Origin: Takakia lepidozioides
Taxonomy: Eukaryota; Streptophyta; Takakiopsida; Takakiales; Takakiaceae
Assembly: GCA_030704615.1 (NCBI GenBank)
Contig: CM060731.1
Span: 11,222,001 to 11,286,000 of the forward strand
Direction of reading: 5' to 3'
Length of the DNA: 64,000 nt
Under the pieces are notes generated by a model. It was not told the origin of the DNA. It made no database searches and saw only the letters and a list, made by a program, of their open reading frames with translations. This document shows positions 41,901 through 53,251 of this stretch, one piece after another. Position 1 is the first letter of the stretch, and each line of letters starts with the position of its first letter. Made by a program: the position numbers and the translations under genes.

Positions 41901-44900
41901 CTGTGTCACTGTTAACGGACAGAAGTCCAACTTCTTTGACATAGACCAAGGTGTAGCTCAAGGATGTACTCTCTCCCCTCTGCTCTTCAATGTTTTCATC
42001 AATCAACTCCTCGAGGATGTGGAAAGTGAGGGATTTGGGTTAAGGGTGGGTGATACCACCATACCAGCCCTTATGTTTGCGGATGACTTCGCAGGCATAG
42101 GGGACTCCAACCAATCTCCAGGAGTTGATTGATTGCGTGAAGAGATACTTTGATCTTTGGGGGCTAGAGGCTAATGTCAGCAAATGTGCAGTGGTAGCAT
42201 TCAACGACAGAGGAGAGGGAGGAAGTGATCTTAAGTGGCAGTGGGGTAGCCAAGAGATCCCGGTCCTCCCTTCCTACACTTACCTGGGCGTTGAGTTCTC
42301 CTCCAATTGTAATTGGGATGCACATATCCGGAAAGTTGTTCAAACTGGCAAGGGCAAAGCTCTGGGGCTCACTAAATTTTTCCACTGCAGAGGGGTCAAC
42401 TCTGAGGTCAAGAAAACCATGCTTTGTCGCGTTATTAGACCTGCCTTGGAGTACGGATCTGCTATATGGGTTGATAACTCCAACCAGGCTAAGTCTCTAG
42501 AATCCATTCAAGTGGGGGTGCTTAAGGAGTGTATGTCAGCATGCTCCAAAACAGCCAATGTGGCTGTTCGGGGTGAGTTTGGCATTCCGTCCTTAAGCTC
42601 CCGACGAGATGAATTCAAGGTCAGATGGTGGGGTCAGCTGCAACATATGCCCAACACCAGATATCCTAAGTTAATCGACTCTATATCTTGGAAACAGGAC
42701 CGCCCTGTCAAACAGGCTAAGTCCTGGCAGAAGAGAGTAGAAGAGATCCTCAAGGACCTGGACCTGGATCCGCAAGTCTTGACCCTGCTGGATAAATCTG
42801 ACTTAGAGGCTGTAGTGTCCTCAGCCATGTCTGTTGCCATGAGATTGTCTGATGAAAATGAAGTTAGGCAGAAAACTTCCCTGAACTTGTTTCCAGTCTG
42901 TGACGTGGGGGAGGACATCTTGGATGACCTCAAGGGTCTACCCACTCTTGGCACTAGACTGAAATTTAAACTCAGGCAGGAAGCCTACCTTTGAACAGCA
43001 AACAGAAGCAGAGAGGAAAGGGAGAGTGCAATTGCCCGTTGTGTGGGCAATCTGAAGACAGTATTCATTTTCTGATACACTGTCCGGGGTTCTCTCACCA
43101 AAGAGACACTCTCTTCAAATCTATTAAGGGAATTGTGCCTGTACCCCTGTTTACCAACTTTGAAAGTCTCGAGGCTGAGCCAAAAGCCCAGGCCCTCCTG
43201 AGGCCTAGTTTTTGGGCAAATCACACACAGCAGATTGATGCTTGTGTGAAGGGATTTCTAGAGGATATCTGGAAAACCCGGATTAATTCTTTATATGGAG
43301 GTAAGTCTTACTACCAACGTCAGCCCCTGACAGAGGTAGGTTCTGTCCCTTTTGTTCCCGCTCAAACTGGGCGCGGGGTCAATGGCCACAAGGCTACGGC
43401 AAACAACGTCTTATGAGTACAATGTCTAGTCAGAGTGGAAGGTGATGTGCATTCCTCATTCTAGGTTACTGAAACAGACCAGAAGTTTTGAAGCTTTGGG
43501 CAAGAGGCACGTGAATCTAACCTGGCATTCATATGCTGCTCTGCCGCCAGTGGCCACGTGAGCAGTGGGACACCTGCACAGATACTTTCCAGTGTAGAAT
43601 TCCAGCCACAGTGTGTAAGGAAGCCACCAACGGCTGGGTGGCTAAGAATTTGCTGCTGGGGTGCCCAACCAGAGTAAATTAAACCGTGGTCCTTCACACG
43701 CTCCTCAAAACCTGGAGTGGAGGCCACTCACTCATGAGCTAACCCATGCCCTACTAAGAAACACTGCTACTGGCCACACAAATCCTGGCTAACTAACTGC
43801 CATGCACCAGAATATATGGTATAGTAAACTTTTTAAGTATTATATCCATCGGACCAACGATTTCGCTTCATGGTTGATAGTCGCCCTGTGTCGATGCAGA
43901 CTACACTAGTCATCACTGGCATCCTCAAAAGCAGCAGGAACTATTGTCATCCTTCCCCAAGAGGAGCACAGTCAATGTGTATACAATGACCAAGGGATTG
44001 TCCCACTCAGTACATCAATGGGAGCATTCCTTCAAATATAACCGGTACTAACATGTGAATGTTCTGTCCCTGTTTGTGACTTACGAGTTTGTCAGATGTA
44101 AAATCGTAAGTCATTGTCCAGGATTACGGCCCATTCTGACCTGGAGGGAGCAATTCAGAGACCGATGGCGGCAACTCTGAAGCCGAGGGGGGAGCTGCAT
44201 TGGGGGGCCGTAGGATCCACAAGAAAGGTTGCTCGCTAGCCTCAAGCCCCTGTGCCAGCTCAAGGATTTGTGGTCCTGTCAAAGCTCCTGGCTCACTTCC
44301 AAATGAAATGTACACAACTGAAGAATGAACCTGTGTGTTTAACCATAGCAAACATGGGTCACTCCGAGTTTCTTGTCCTTGTACAATGTCGAGATCGCAC
44401 TTTTTGTGGCTTTGGAAGGCTTGCCCTTCTGTCAGAAGCAACGGACCAATGGGCAAAACAGATCGAGCCTGCACATAGCACCTGCAACTCAGAACTAATA
44501 AACAAAGCAGCCTGTCCCCTAGGCTGGAGCATCCAACATGAGAAGAGCGTGAACCTTTTGTTCCACATGTACCAAGCAATGTGACAACTGAACATTATGA
44601 AATGCTTTTGTTCTTAACCAACACAATATGGTGTTGCTTTCAAACTTCTTGGAAGTGGTGATATTCGGTCATCTCTAGGCAGTCCTAACAATGTCAACTC
44701 AAGATTACTGAGAGGGTATCCAATTATTCCTGGCAATCTCTTTTGGAGAGACACCCCTGCATCTGAGAGCCTGCTGCCCGGCAGATAGACACCCTCACTG
44801 GTAGTTGGTCTAGTGTATCCAGGGAGTTTGGGAATATTTGATGCCTCTGAAACCGGCCACCAATGACCTCAACCATAAATCAATCCAGCTCGCAAGGGCG

Positions 44901-46626
44901 GCTTCAAATGCACTCATGATCAGCATTTCTGAATAAGGGGAGGGTTATATCAGTGCCCTCATTTTAACAGTTTTGTTTTTTTTAAAGAGTTGATCTTGGG
45001 ACCAAAATGTAATTTGTGTATGTGATGCCACGGCGCATTGCAGCTAAACCTGATTGGCCAATGTGGCAATGTTTGGCCACCCAAAAACTAGTTTTCTCAG
45101 GATGAACGCACGGTCCAATTCTCCCCTGATATCCACAGGTGAACAAAATTATTTTCTGAATGCAATCACAATCATGTGCAAGCAAGCAAGCAACAAACTT
45201 GACAAAAACTACAACCAAGGAAAGTGTCTGACCTTCACACTCGGTGTGCCAATGACTTGGGTCTGCAGGGCATCAAACACCCTACCTTCGAGCTCATGAA
45301 AAGTGTTGATTAGCAACACTGAAACCTGTGTGAGAGGTAAAAAATGGCGAAGACAATAGATGAACAAGGGGTCATCGTTCTCTGCATGCAAAGGCCTCGG
45401 AACATCCAGTGGGCTCAGTGGTGGCAGGCCAGGAATGCAAATGGGCGTGGACTGATTGCTGGGAGACAATAGGCCTTCATCTACGAGCCTTCTGAGCTGC
45501 CATCACATTCGCACTTATGTCATTTACTGAAAAGGAAAACGCTATATTCTGCATGATAAACATCAATATATACTCATACACTGCCCCTGACGAGCCTGTC
45601 TAAAGAGTTCCTAATAGCTACAGATGATGCCATGTTTACAATACTATGGCATGCCGACAGTACTCGGCAGAGTTCCTCCCTCTTTCAAGATCACTCTCTT
45701 TGCACCGTAAGCTGTTTGCTCTACCCGGGGACAATACGAGAGATTTGTTGGTCTGTTTCTTCTCTCTCCCTCCTCGTTAGCAATTCCCTTCGCAAGAAAA
45801 TGTCAAGTCTCTAGAAATTTGACTAGGATTTGCCCCTGTCCCGCTAAGTTTCGTTCTCCATGTCGAATTTCAGGTTTCTAGTATTGAACCGGTCATACTC
45901 AGAACAGTGTGAAAACATGGTAAGACCTGTTTCAGTGCCCGCCTTGCTATGGACGAGTAAAGCACCATTACTTCATCATGTTAAGGTTTCCTTCCTTTTG
46001 GCACAACGTCTGTCAAGTTGTCGTTCAGCTCTAGAGAGCAGATGTCTACTCCCCTGGATAATCTAGATCGAGATTGTTAGATTTTAGGAGAGCTAGAAGC
46101 GAATGCACACCTGGAACGCAAAGGATAGAAATGCGGCTCCCGAGGTCAATAGGACATGACTTTCGATGTCGAGCTTTTCCGCTACCTTTGAAGTCCAACC
46201 CAAAACGAACATATCTGACAGAATGCAGCAAGGCTTGCCACCTGGTGGTACTGATCCCTGATTTATCTTGCAGCTCGCTGTGGTGGTTTCCATCATATTC
46301 ACTAACAGAGCCTCCAGGAGCTTTGCCAGTGTTGCTTCCTCCACCTTCTTTTCTTCCAAAGCATTCGGATCGGCGGCCCTTTTTATGCCGTCTTGCAAGC
46401 TCACAAATCGCAGGTCTGGGCCGTCATATGTGGAGTCTGCAGTTCCATGGTTTTCCTGAATCATTTTTGCGATATGACTGTCAGTGCTCACGAAGGTGGT
46501 GGTAATTCCGGATTTGCACAGTAGCTTGGCATACTGTACGCAAGGAATAGAGTGTCCAGAGCCGGGGGTAGGGACTATGACTACATGTGGGCGGGACTTG
46601 CCATACGGGGCCGACGTATTGGCCAT
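38926..46626 (-). CDS. UDP-glycosyltransferase (GT1 family), five exons
   Basis: Transfers a sugar from a UDP-sugar to a small hydrophobic acceptor, usually in the cytosol. Exons on the minus strand: 46111-46626, 45233-45496, 44141-44468, 43522-43711, 38926-39187. All introns are GT-AG, phases agree, and the joined length is 1560 bp (519 aa), normal for plant UGTs. The N terminus has [17 protein letters not shown], including the catalytic-type His of HxxxxP...GH folds. Exon 3 has [11 protein letters not shown]. Exon 4 holds the PSPG donor-binding box ([20 protein letters not shown] then [20 protein letters not shown] and AAEQHMNA). Exon 5 completes the C terminus with [15 protein letters not shown]. 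The ATG at 46626 is the first in frame. Intron 4 is about 4.3 kb because it contains an antisense LINE. The acceptor substrate cannot be predicted. Confidence 0.93.
40640..43420 (+). mobile_element. 5'-truncated LINE in the last intron of the UGT gene
   Basis: Plus-strand frames encode the end of the endonuclease-RT linker ([20 protein letters not shown] near 40660), the reverse transcriptase ([71 protein letters not shown]; catalytic [10 protein letters not shown]) and a C-terminal finger [20 protein letters not shown] near 43030. Frame changes occur near 41560, 42120 and 42990 and there are stops before 41098, so it is inactive. No apurinic endonuclease is seen, fitting 5' truncation. It lies opposite to the host gene, so its own signals would not usually be read by the host transcript. 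Confidence 0.88.
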
Positions 46627-48761
46627 CAGTGTTAGTGTGATGGGATGCCGTTTGTGCGTCCTCAAACAGTACGCCTTCTAAACAAATTCAATATAGAAAC
46701 AATGACTGCTGACTATCATTCGGGGCCTACTTTTGAGAGGCGGAGCCCAGGTAGAGAGAGAAGACCATGTTAACAACGTCCAATGACATGAGGAGACGAT
46801 AGACTCAACCTCACACTCAGACTCCAGGCTTCGAATCTCCAGCCTGCTTTCTGACAAAATTGAACCAAGACTTTGCGAAAGCGACAAGCTACTTTGAAGT
46901 CGTAAATATGTTAAAAGTAGTTCAGCTTGAAGCTTGGTGTCGCTTGAAGAAAAGTAGTAATTCACACAACTTTTAAGAAGGGCTTGATGCAAAACCAAGT
47001 ATGTAGTGACCATGCATTCCTTCAATTAATAGTCAGAACTGACATCGGCCTGTTTCTATCTCTCCCCCACACAGAATTAAGACTCGACAGAGTGAGGCCC
47101 ACACCAACCCTTCTTCACCGTACATATTAGTGGCAGTCATAAAGTGGTTTCTTTCTTTCTTATGAAAATTCCCAATTCGGGCCAGGCATCGGAATTGATG
47201 AGCCCGTATCCCCGTCAGCACTTGGAGCTTTTTCATTGCCCTGCGTAAAGTGGGTGTTGCCACGATCAGCGTCCGGGAAATAATTTCAGTTGAACCAGCC
47301 AGTAGCCGCTCATTCCCAGCAGCAATCGGCTAAGTGGGTTGGGCAGTCGGTTGCTGCCCCTTAGTGGTAACTATACCCGGTCAATTTCCGAGATAATTTC
47401 TTTACAACCGGTAATATTCCTAATGATTTATTTTGTGTTCAGCTATAAATCCGGACCTTATAAATATCAACCGATTGACAACACAAGTGTCAAATGCACA
47501 ACAATAAGTAAATAATAATAATAAGAAATAATCACAACCAGTTTTAAGCAATTCAAACAAGTGAAGAACATTGTATCCTTATAGAAGTTGGACCTGTCAA
47601 TGCCTTCAAACCACATGGAGGTCAAAGAATTGAACCCGCGTGGACAGGTGAGCTGTGATAGCAGGCAGCGAGTGCAAGCAGGCGTGGGGCTGGGGCTGCG
47701 AGAGCAACGTCCAGACTTAGTAGGGTTTGCCCGCGGGCCCGCCCTCTTTGAGTTCAATATTTTTTCACCTAAACGCCCTTCCTTGGATGTAACCCGGCCT
47801 GGCACGTTGGATTTCTGCCATGTGGTGGACTTCGACGGCCATTTCCATTTTTTGTAATATAAGAAGGGCCGGAATCCGTCCAGGCCTTGCCAACTAAGGC
47901 AGATTTCCTGTCTGTAATGAAATGGAAAGGCAAATATCCTTCCTAAAAGTAGGGCACCCGGTTGATTTCCACTTCGGCCATTTTTTCCCTCCGATCCATT
48001 TCCTGAGGTTTCATATTTCATTCGGAAATTCTGGAATTCAGTCGGCTAGCATGTAACTGGCTGCCGGTTCTCCCCGGACGTTGGCCACGATAAATGCGAA
48101 ACGGCCGTAAGCAGACTGTGTCACTGGACTCCATCAAGCTTCTCTCCTGGCTCCGGTCCTGCCCAAGCTGCTTGTCCTCAGGTTCCGCTTTCCTGTGCTC
48201 CCTCTCGGTGTCAGACTCTTGAGTCGAGCAGGGGCCATGAGTGTTTCCTATCCGTACGTAAAGGATTTTGGGGGCAGATTCTGCCTTTTTTGAGGCAAAT
48301 TAAAATGCAGAAGATCGACGCTCCACGGCGCTGGCGTATTCTGCATTCCTAATCGGCAGTTTGACTTTTAATGCTTAGCGGCTTTTAGAGAACCATCCGT
48401 CACATGAATGTAGTTCCGAGCTACAAGTTACTAGGTAACTTCTCTAGCTATACCTTGCTTTCTGGCTAAATGCTTCTAGGTTGACATCCCCACGGAAAGT
48501 GCTCCACTTATTTTCTTTTACAGTCATGACTCGGACATGCTCACGATTCTTTCATAGCCTTTGGCTTGAACCTTCAAGCTCCCAGCCTATGCTACATGCA
48601 GTCCACGAGACATACAGGAAAGCATCAAATTATCACAAAATATCCCTCGTAAACAGTGAGTTGTTACTATACCAGAGAGAGATTAAGCCTCTGCAATGTT
48701 TGAAGTTGTTACGATCCTAGCTCTGCAAAATATGACACTGATCTTGAAATATAACTCAGGG
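46627..48761. other. intergenic stretch between the UGT and the SAM/zinc-finger gene
   Basis: It should include the UGT promoter (just above 46626 on the minus strand) and the 3' end of the next gene. No further gene, RNA gene or repeat is supported; short frames at 46678-47025 and 47467-48021 lack domain features. Confidence 0.4.
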
Positions 48762-50245
48762 TCAGGGAGGAGTGGGAGGACAGTTATTCTTCTGAGCAGC
48801 AGAATCCTCAGGGCTCTCTGATGCATGTTCTCCTGTCGATGTGGTCATTTGAGAAAGCTCTTCGGACTTCTTGTTGTGCTTTTGACCCTTCATATGGATT
48901 TCCCACCCCTTGCCTGGAACTCTGACATCGCAGATACTGCAATTGATGTTCAATGAGTACATAATAAATGAGACTATGAAGCAGTGTGCAAGGATCCTCT
49001 TCCGAAGTCAAGACGAGGATGAATTCAGAAGTTAGAGAGACCTTCAAACATAGACTGCAAGGGTAACTACAAAATAGAATGTTCATGTTTTTTTCCCTGG
49101 GAAGTAATAAGCACGCTTGGCCTCAAGGGGGGCACACCAATTGGCAGAGATTGATATATGTGGAATGGAAGAAAGAGGTTGGCATGTACTTGCCAATATG
49201 CGACTTTATTTTGGTTGAAGACTCTCTAAACTCATCCCCCAAAACTAAGTGTAATTTCACATCACCTGCAGAAGTGTTGTTCATCGACGGCCTGGTCAGT
49301 ACTGTCAAAATCATCCCCAGTGATCTTCTCACGCTTGACCGGAGCATTCTTCTTCTTCTTCTTTCTCTTCTTTCCTTTCTTGTTCTTGGTTTGGTCATTT
49401 AGAACATCATCAGCCAGCTGTGGCATAACCCGAAGCATAACCGAATTTATCATGTGGTCATGTTTACTTTCAAAGTTCCGTAGCAGCCAATTGTTAAAAT
49501 ACACAACGTCAAGGTCTATATGCTACCATAAGTATGCACTAGGCTGTCAAATGCGCCATGTTCAAATCACATCAGTCAGGCCTGGGTTAGCCGCAGCCCT
49601 GCTGGTAGCCCCAGCAGAACCCATCCAGAACCATGAGAGTACATTTTAAAGATCGCGAATTAGAAAAGATGGAACATAACTCGAGTCACATATAGTTCCT
49701 CAACAACTTGTCACTAAATAACTAATGAGTAATGAAGAACTTGTTTGTGCGGTTCATTACCGTTCCATCACCTGGTCCTCCGGGAAGAGAAGACCCTGGA
49801 AATGTCACACCCTGCCAATATGAACTGTCCTTTGTGATGTCTGCCGCGAAGAGACACAGTGATACACCTCGATGAGAAAAGCAGTTTGAACAAAACAAAC
49901 TTAGGTAGGCAACTTCACAGTGGCATGTGTACTGCCACAAGCAGAGCCAAAGAAACAGAAGACACAGACATACCGAAGCAGGGCATACATAGGAACGGAG
50001 GAGAGTGCAACAAGGTGTGCACCTAGACTTCTGGCTGCGGCAATAATGCGGATGGCATCCCCGGGCTGGATGCCACTGTCTTCAATCAGATCTTGCTTGG
50101 TAGCCAACTTAAGCACGCTGATTGTGTCGTACCGCTTAGAAACAAGCTGGTAGGAGTAAGAATTTGCCTTTGCAGGATCAATGCCATCAATATCCAGGAG
50201 GAAGTTCCTGATTGGGGCTGAAGAATCATGCACGTAGTATGCCAT
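48762..50245 (-). CDS. protein with SAM-like N terminus and U1-type C2H2 zinc finger, four exons
   Basis: Exons on the minus strand: 49974-50245, 49761-49824, 49266-49522, 48762-48936. All introns are GT-AG, phases agree, and the total is 768 bp (255 aa). The N terminus (FLLDIDGIDPAKANSYSYQ; SVLKLATKQDLIEDSGIQPG; DAIRIIAAARSLG) follows the pattern of a SAM domain, with L...DL...GI...G...I. A short Gly/Pro linker (SSLPGGPGDGT) is followed by a basic nuclear-localisation-like run of Lys residues (KGKKRKKKKK). The C terminus has C-S-I-C...HMKGQKH, with CX2CX12HX5H spacing, a U1/matrin-type finger often used for RNA or DNA binding. One Cys pair spans the exon 3-4 junction, supporting the splice. 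I do not know the family; nuclear nucleic-acid binding is inferred. Confidence 0.72.
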
Positions 50246-52639
50246 ACCTACAACATCAATTACGGCAAAGGCAGACTTGAGCTGATTATTTCATTCGGGC
50301 TTACCTTGTAGATGATCTGCGTTTTAAAGACCTTGACTCCAGCCTGGACTAATTATACTTTCCTCTTGGCAAACACTCATTTTGGTGCGGGCCCAGTGTT
50401 TATAATTACAAAGCTCATATTGAACTCTGCACTTTCTTGGAACACCAGGCAAATTTTCTGTCAGTAGATCCCCCTCAAATTTCTATTCAAATGAGAGGAC
50501 TAGATCATGGCTACTCTGTCGTCAGGGTAAAGTCACTCCAATCTGTGGAGCTTGCAAACTACCTGGTACTTTTTTAACTTGCTCCGGGCCTGTATGATAC
50601 TTCGGCATCGAAAATAGCTGTAGAAGGACAATCACAAACCACTGAAATATTTCAGGCCGCCTCCATTGGCCACACATAACCGCAGCTCAAGATACTTTGG
50701 AATTCTACGTACAAAGGTGCGGTCTGCCAAAGGTAGATCAGACCTTGTCTACATAGAATGTAGCGTTTCATTGAGAGAAATCCACTGGAAACCTTCTGTT
50801 CTACATTGAATGCAGAGATCAATTCAGTATGCCAGGTCCCACGTACAGTCGCAAGTCAAAACCCGGACACAATTCATGCATGTCCAAGGATGTCAACAAC
50901 AATATCGGCCTGTCCATGTATGCCTCTTTCTGTGTGTATGTATGGGCAGTCGTCTTTTCAAGTTGACTTGGTTATATGTGAGATTCGTATGCGATAACTC
51001 GATAATAAGGTCAACATGCAGTCAGATGCTTGGCGAACTGCCTAAAATTTCTCCTATAACGATGTCGATTGAACATCAAGCTCGACACTTTTCACATCAG
51101 TCCCTTCAGTAACAAGTGAGCAAAACTAACCTTTTGGGAAAGAAACTTCAATCATTTGCCACAAAACTGCCAGTCTCTTTATCACTCTTTATCTTCAACT
51201 TCGCTTCCAAAACATTCAGGTTATTACAATCCGATTGCAAGCGGTAAAGATCGAGACGTAAGCTCCGGCACAAGAGGGAATTGCACACACTTGATTCCTA
51301 AAACTTCCGTTCCATCATCATTCGCGTCATAATAGGATGCAATCCCAAGCTTGTCATCAAAGACACGAAAGATGAGGCACAGAACGGCCACTGACCGATT
51401 GCAGGAATGCAGAGAAGCGTGTGCCTAAACCCTAACCTACTTGCTCGCTTCGGTTTCCCGCCGTTGGGCATGTGAAACTACTAACTAACAACGGCTAACT
51501 TGCCATCCAGTAAAGTATGATTAATTAACGACCCATGGTTAATCTGCTTGCTGATTTTAGAGTTTACTCATGACCTATGGCGGATCGACGCTTGTCGCCC
51601 TTATGAAAATTTACAAGTAAAATAGAATGACCATGCAATATACCGTTAAAGTAAACGGTAGGTTCGCCGGCATCTTACCTGCTGTAATAGTCACTAGAAA
51701 TCCCACTTAAGGGCCCACGAGACCCGTTTGGGGTTTCTAGGTATAGGGTAATGCCCCTCGTGTCGGGCATTCCCGGATTTAAGGGCCTGACCCCGACGGC
51801 GGCAGCCCCAGGGAAGGCCCGAAAATCCGGGAGTGCCCGACACGAGGGGCACTACCCTGCGTAAAGAAACGGGATGATTTCCTTATCTTTTCATCCTTCC
51901 TTTATGCTTGCTCCCCGCCAGTAGCTTGCCGTGAAAAAAGATCTTGGAGGTAAGGATAAAGAAATATCGCAGGTGTGCATTACACACTCATGTAATGCCG
52001 CTCGTGTAATCGTGGGGCGGGCTCTTACGCTGAATAACGCACAGAAATTTACAAAGAGAAATCAGCCCTAGTTCAGGTTCAAATTGTTGGATCCAATATG
52101 GTAGGTGTATAATTAACTCGCCATAGGTTACTAATTTATTCCCAGTGTTAAACGCAATGGAATGGACAATTTTCGTGGTTTGTGCTGCACCCCTTGAAAA
52201 ATTGTCTCGCCTTGCTGGGCTCGCCACTTTTCTAAGAATCGACTACCAACTGGCTATTACGCAATGGAACGTAACGTGGGTTGGGCATTCATCTGTACGT
52301 ACACGCAGATTTTCATTCGGAAGTTCTTGCCGCACAAAGACAAGCACACGTATAGTAACCACGGCACCGCCCAGACCCGCAGGATTTCAACGTTGAATCG
52401 TACAAGAGCGTAACATCTGATCTCATGCACATTCTCGCTGATAGGGGTTTAGGGAGCATGCAAATGGGGATTGGCCCTGTCCAAATCAAAATAACTTATC
52501 TCCCTTCAATTAAATGCAGAAACAAATCTGGCTCTTCCACACTCGATGACCCTGTTAGGACGGCGTGGCATTTTGCTCATACATCTTGAAAGCATCTGTT
52601 GCATTTGCTCGTACATCTAGAAAGCCTCTGTACCACAGC
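50246..52639. other. intergenic stretch with a foldback element
   Basis: No gene is supported. The only structured part is the inverted repeat near 51726-51872, listed separately. Short frames such as 52145-52396 lack domain features. Confidence 0.4.
51726..51872. repeat. foldback/MITE-like inverted repeat
   Basis: The left arm (about 51745-51782) reads AGGGTAATGCCCCTCGTGTC then GGGCATTCCCGGATTT; the right arm (about 51823-51857) is its reverse complement with two or three mismatches (AAATCCGGGAGTGCCCGACA then CGAGGGGCACTACCCT). The ends CCCGTTT and AAACGGG also pair. The loop is about 40 bp. The transcript would form a long hairpin, so a small-RNA precursor is possible but unproven. Confidence 0.75.
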
Positions 52640-52945
52640 CATGGAGTGTACCCTGTTTGGCTTGAATCCACTTTTGAGAATGTGGGAATGCACCTGCTTG
52701 CCCTCTGCTAGGTAGGTGTTTACGCACTTGAGACACAAAGTGTTGGAGTTTGCCTGAATATCTTACTGGTTCCAAATGTGCAGAACCTCCTTCCTTACAT
52801 TGCATACTCACATCCCCACAGATGCCAGCAGGGTTCTTGCTCAATTTCTCTGTCCTCTTTTAGAAGCACTGGTGATGGTAGTGGGGCTATACCCTGTGTC
52901 TGGACGGTAACTGTGCCTGATTCAAACCTGCCATCCTGCAATTCT
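52640..52945 (-). pseudogene. fragment of the N-terminal part of a DYW-type PPR gene
   Basis: On the minus strand the sequence reads CRMAGLNQAQL, the same words as the start of the intact PPR gene at 55801, then KNPAGICGDVSMQCKEGG (compare INGDVRTLCKEGR) and ends near RGQAGAFPHSQKWIQA (compare AEGKQVHTHIAKSGFQ, frameshifted). It covers about the first 100 codons only. It is a broken duplicate lying about 0.3 kb beyond the 3' end of the intact gene in the same orientation. Confidence 0.8.
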
Positions 52946-53251
52946 TTCCTTGTCTTAGGCGAACGATCTTGATGGGTGCAATGTTAAGTTTTTGCACATT
53001 AAGCTTGTCGAGCTTTAGGTATGGGGACACTGGCTGTTCCCCAGTCACTTCAAGAAAATGCCCTCCCACCACCCCCTCTTCATCGTTCACAGATCTCTTC
53101 CCTCAAACTCCTTGGGGAAACAATTCAACCCAACTCAATGTCACTTCTGCTGTTCAACAATCATTTTGATCTTGTGATCATGGAGTGGCTTAGAGGACTT
53201 TAAAAAAAATTCAACCTTAGGTTTTTGGCACTTTGATGGAGAATGATTATT

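Noticed and set aside
46074-46505. Plus-strand 143-codon frame opposite UGT exon 1
   Set aside because: A shadow of the glycosyltransferase exon.
47467-48021. 184-codon minus-strand frame
   Set aside because: No domain, low-complexity composition and no splice or start support; treated as chance.
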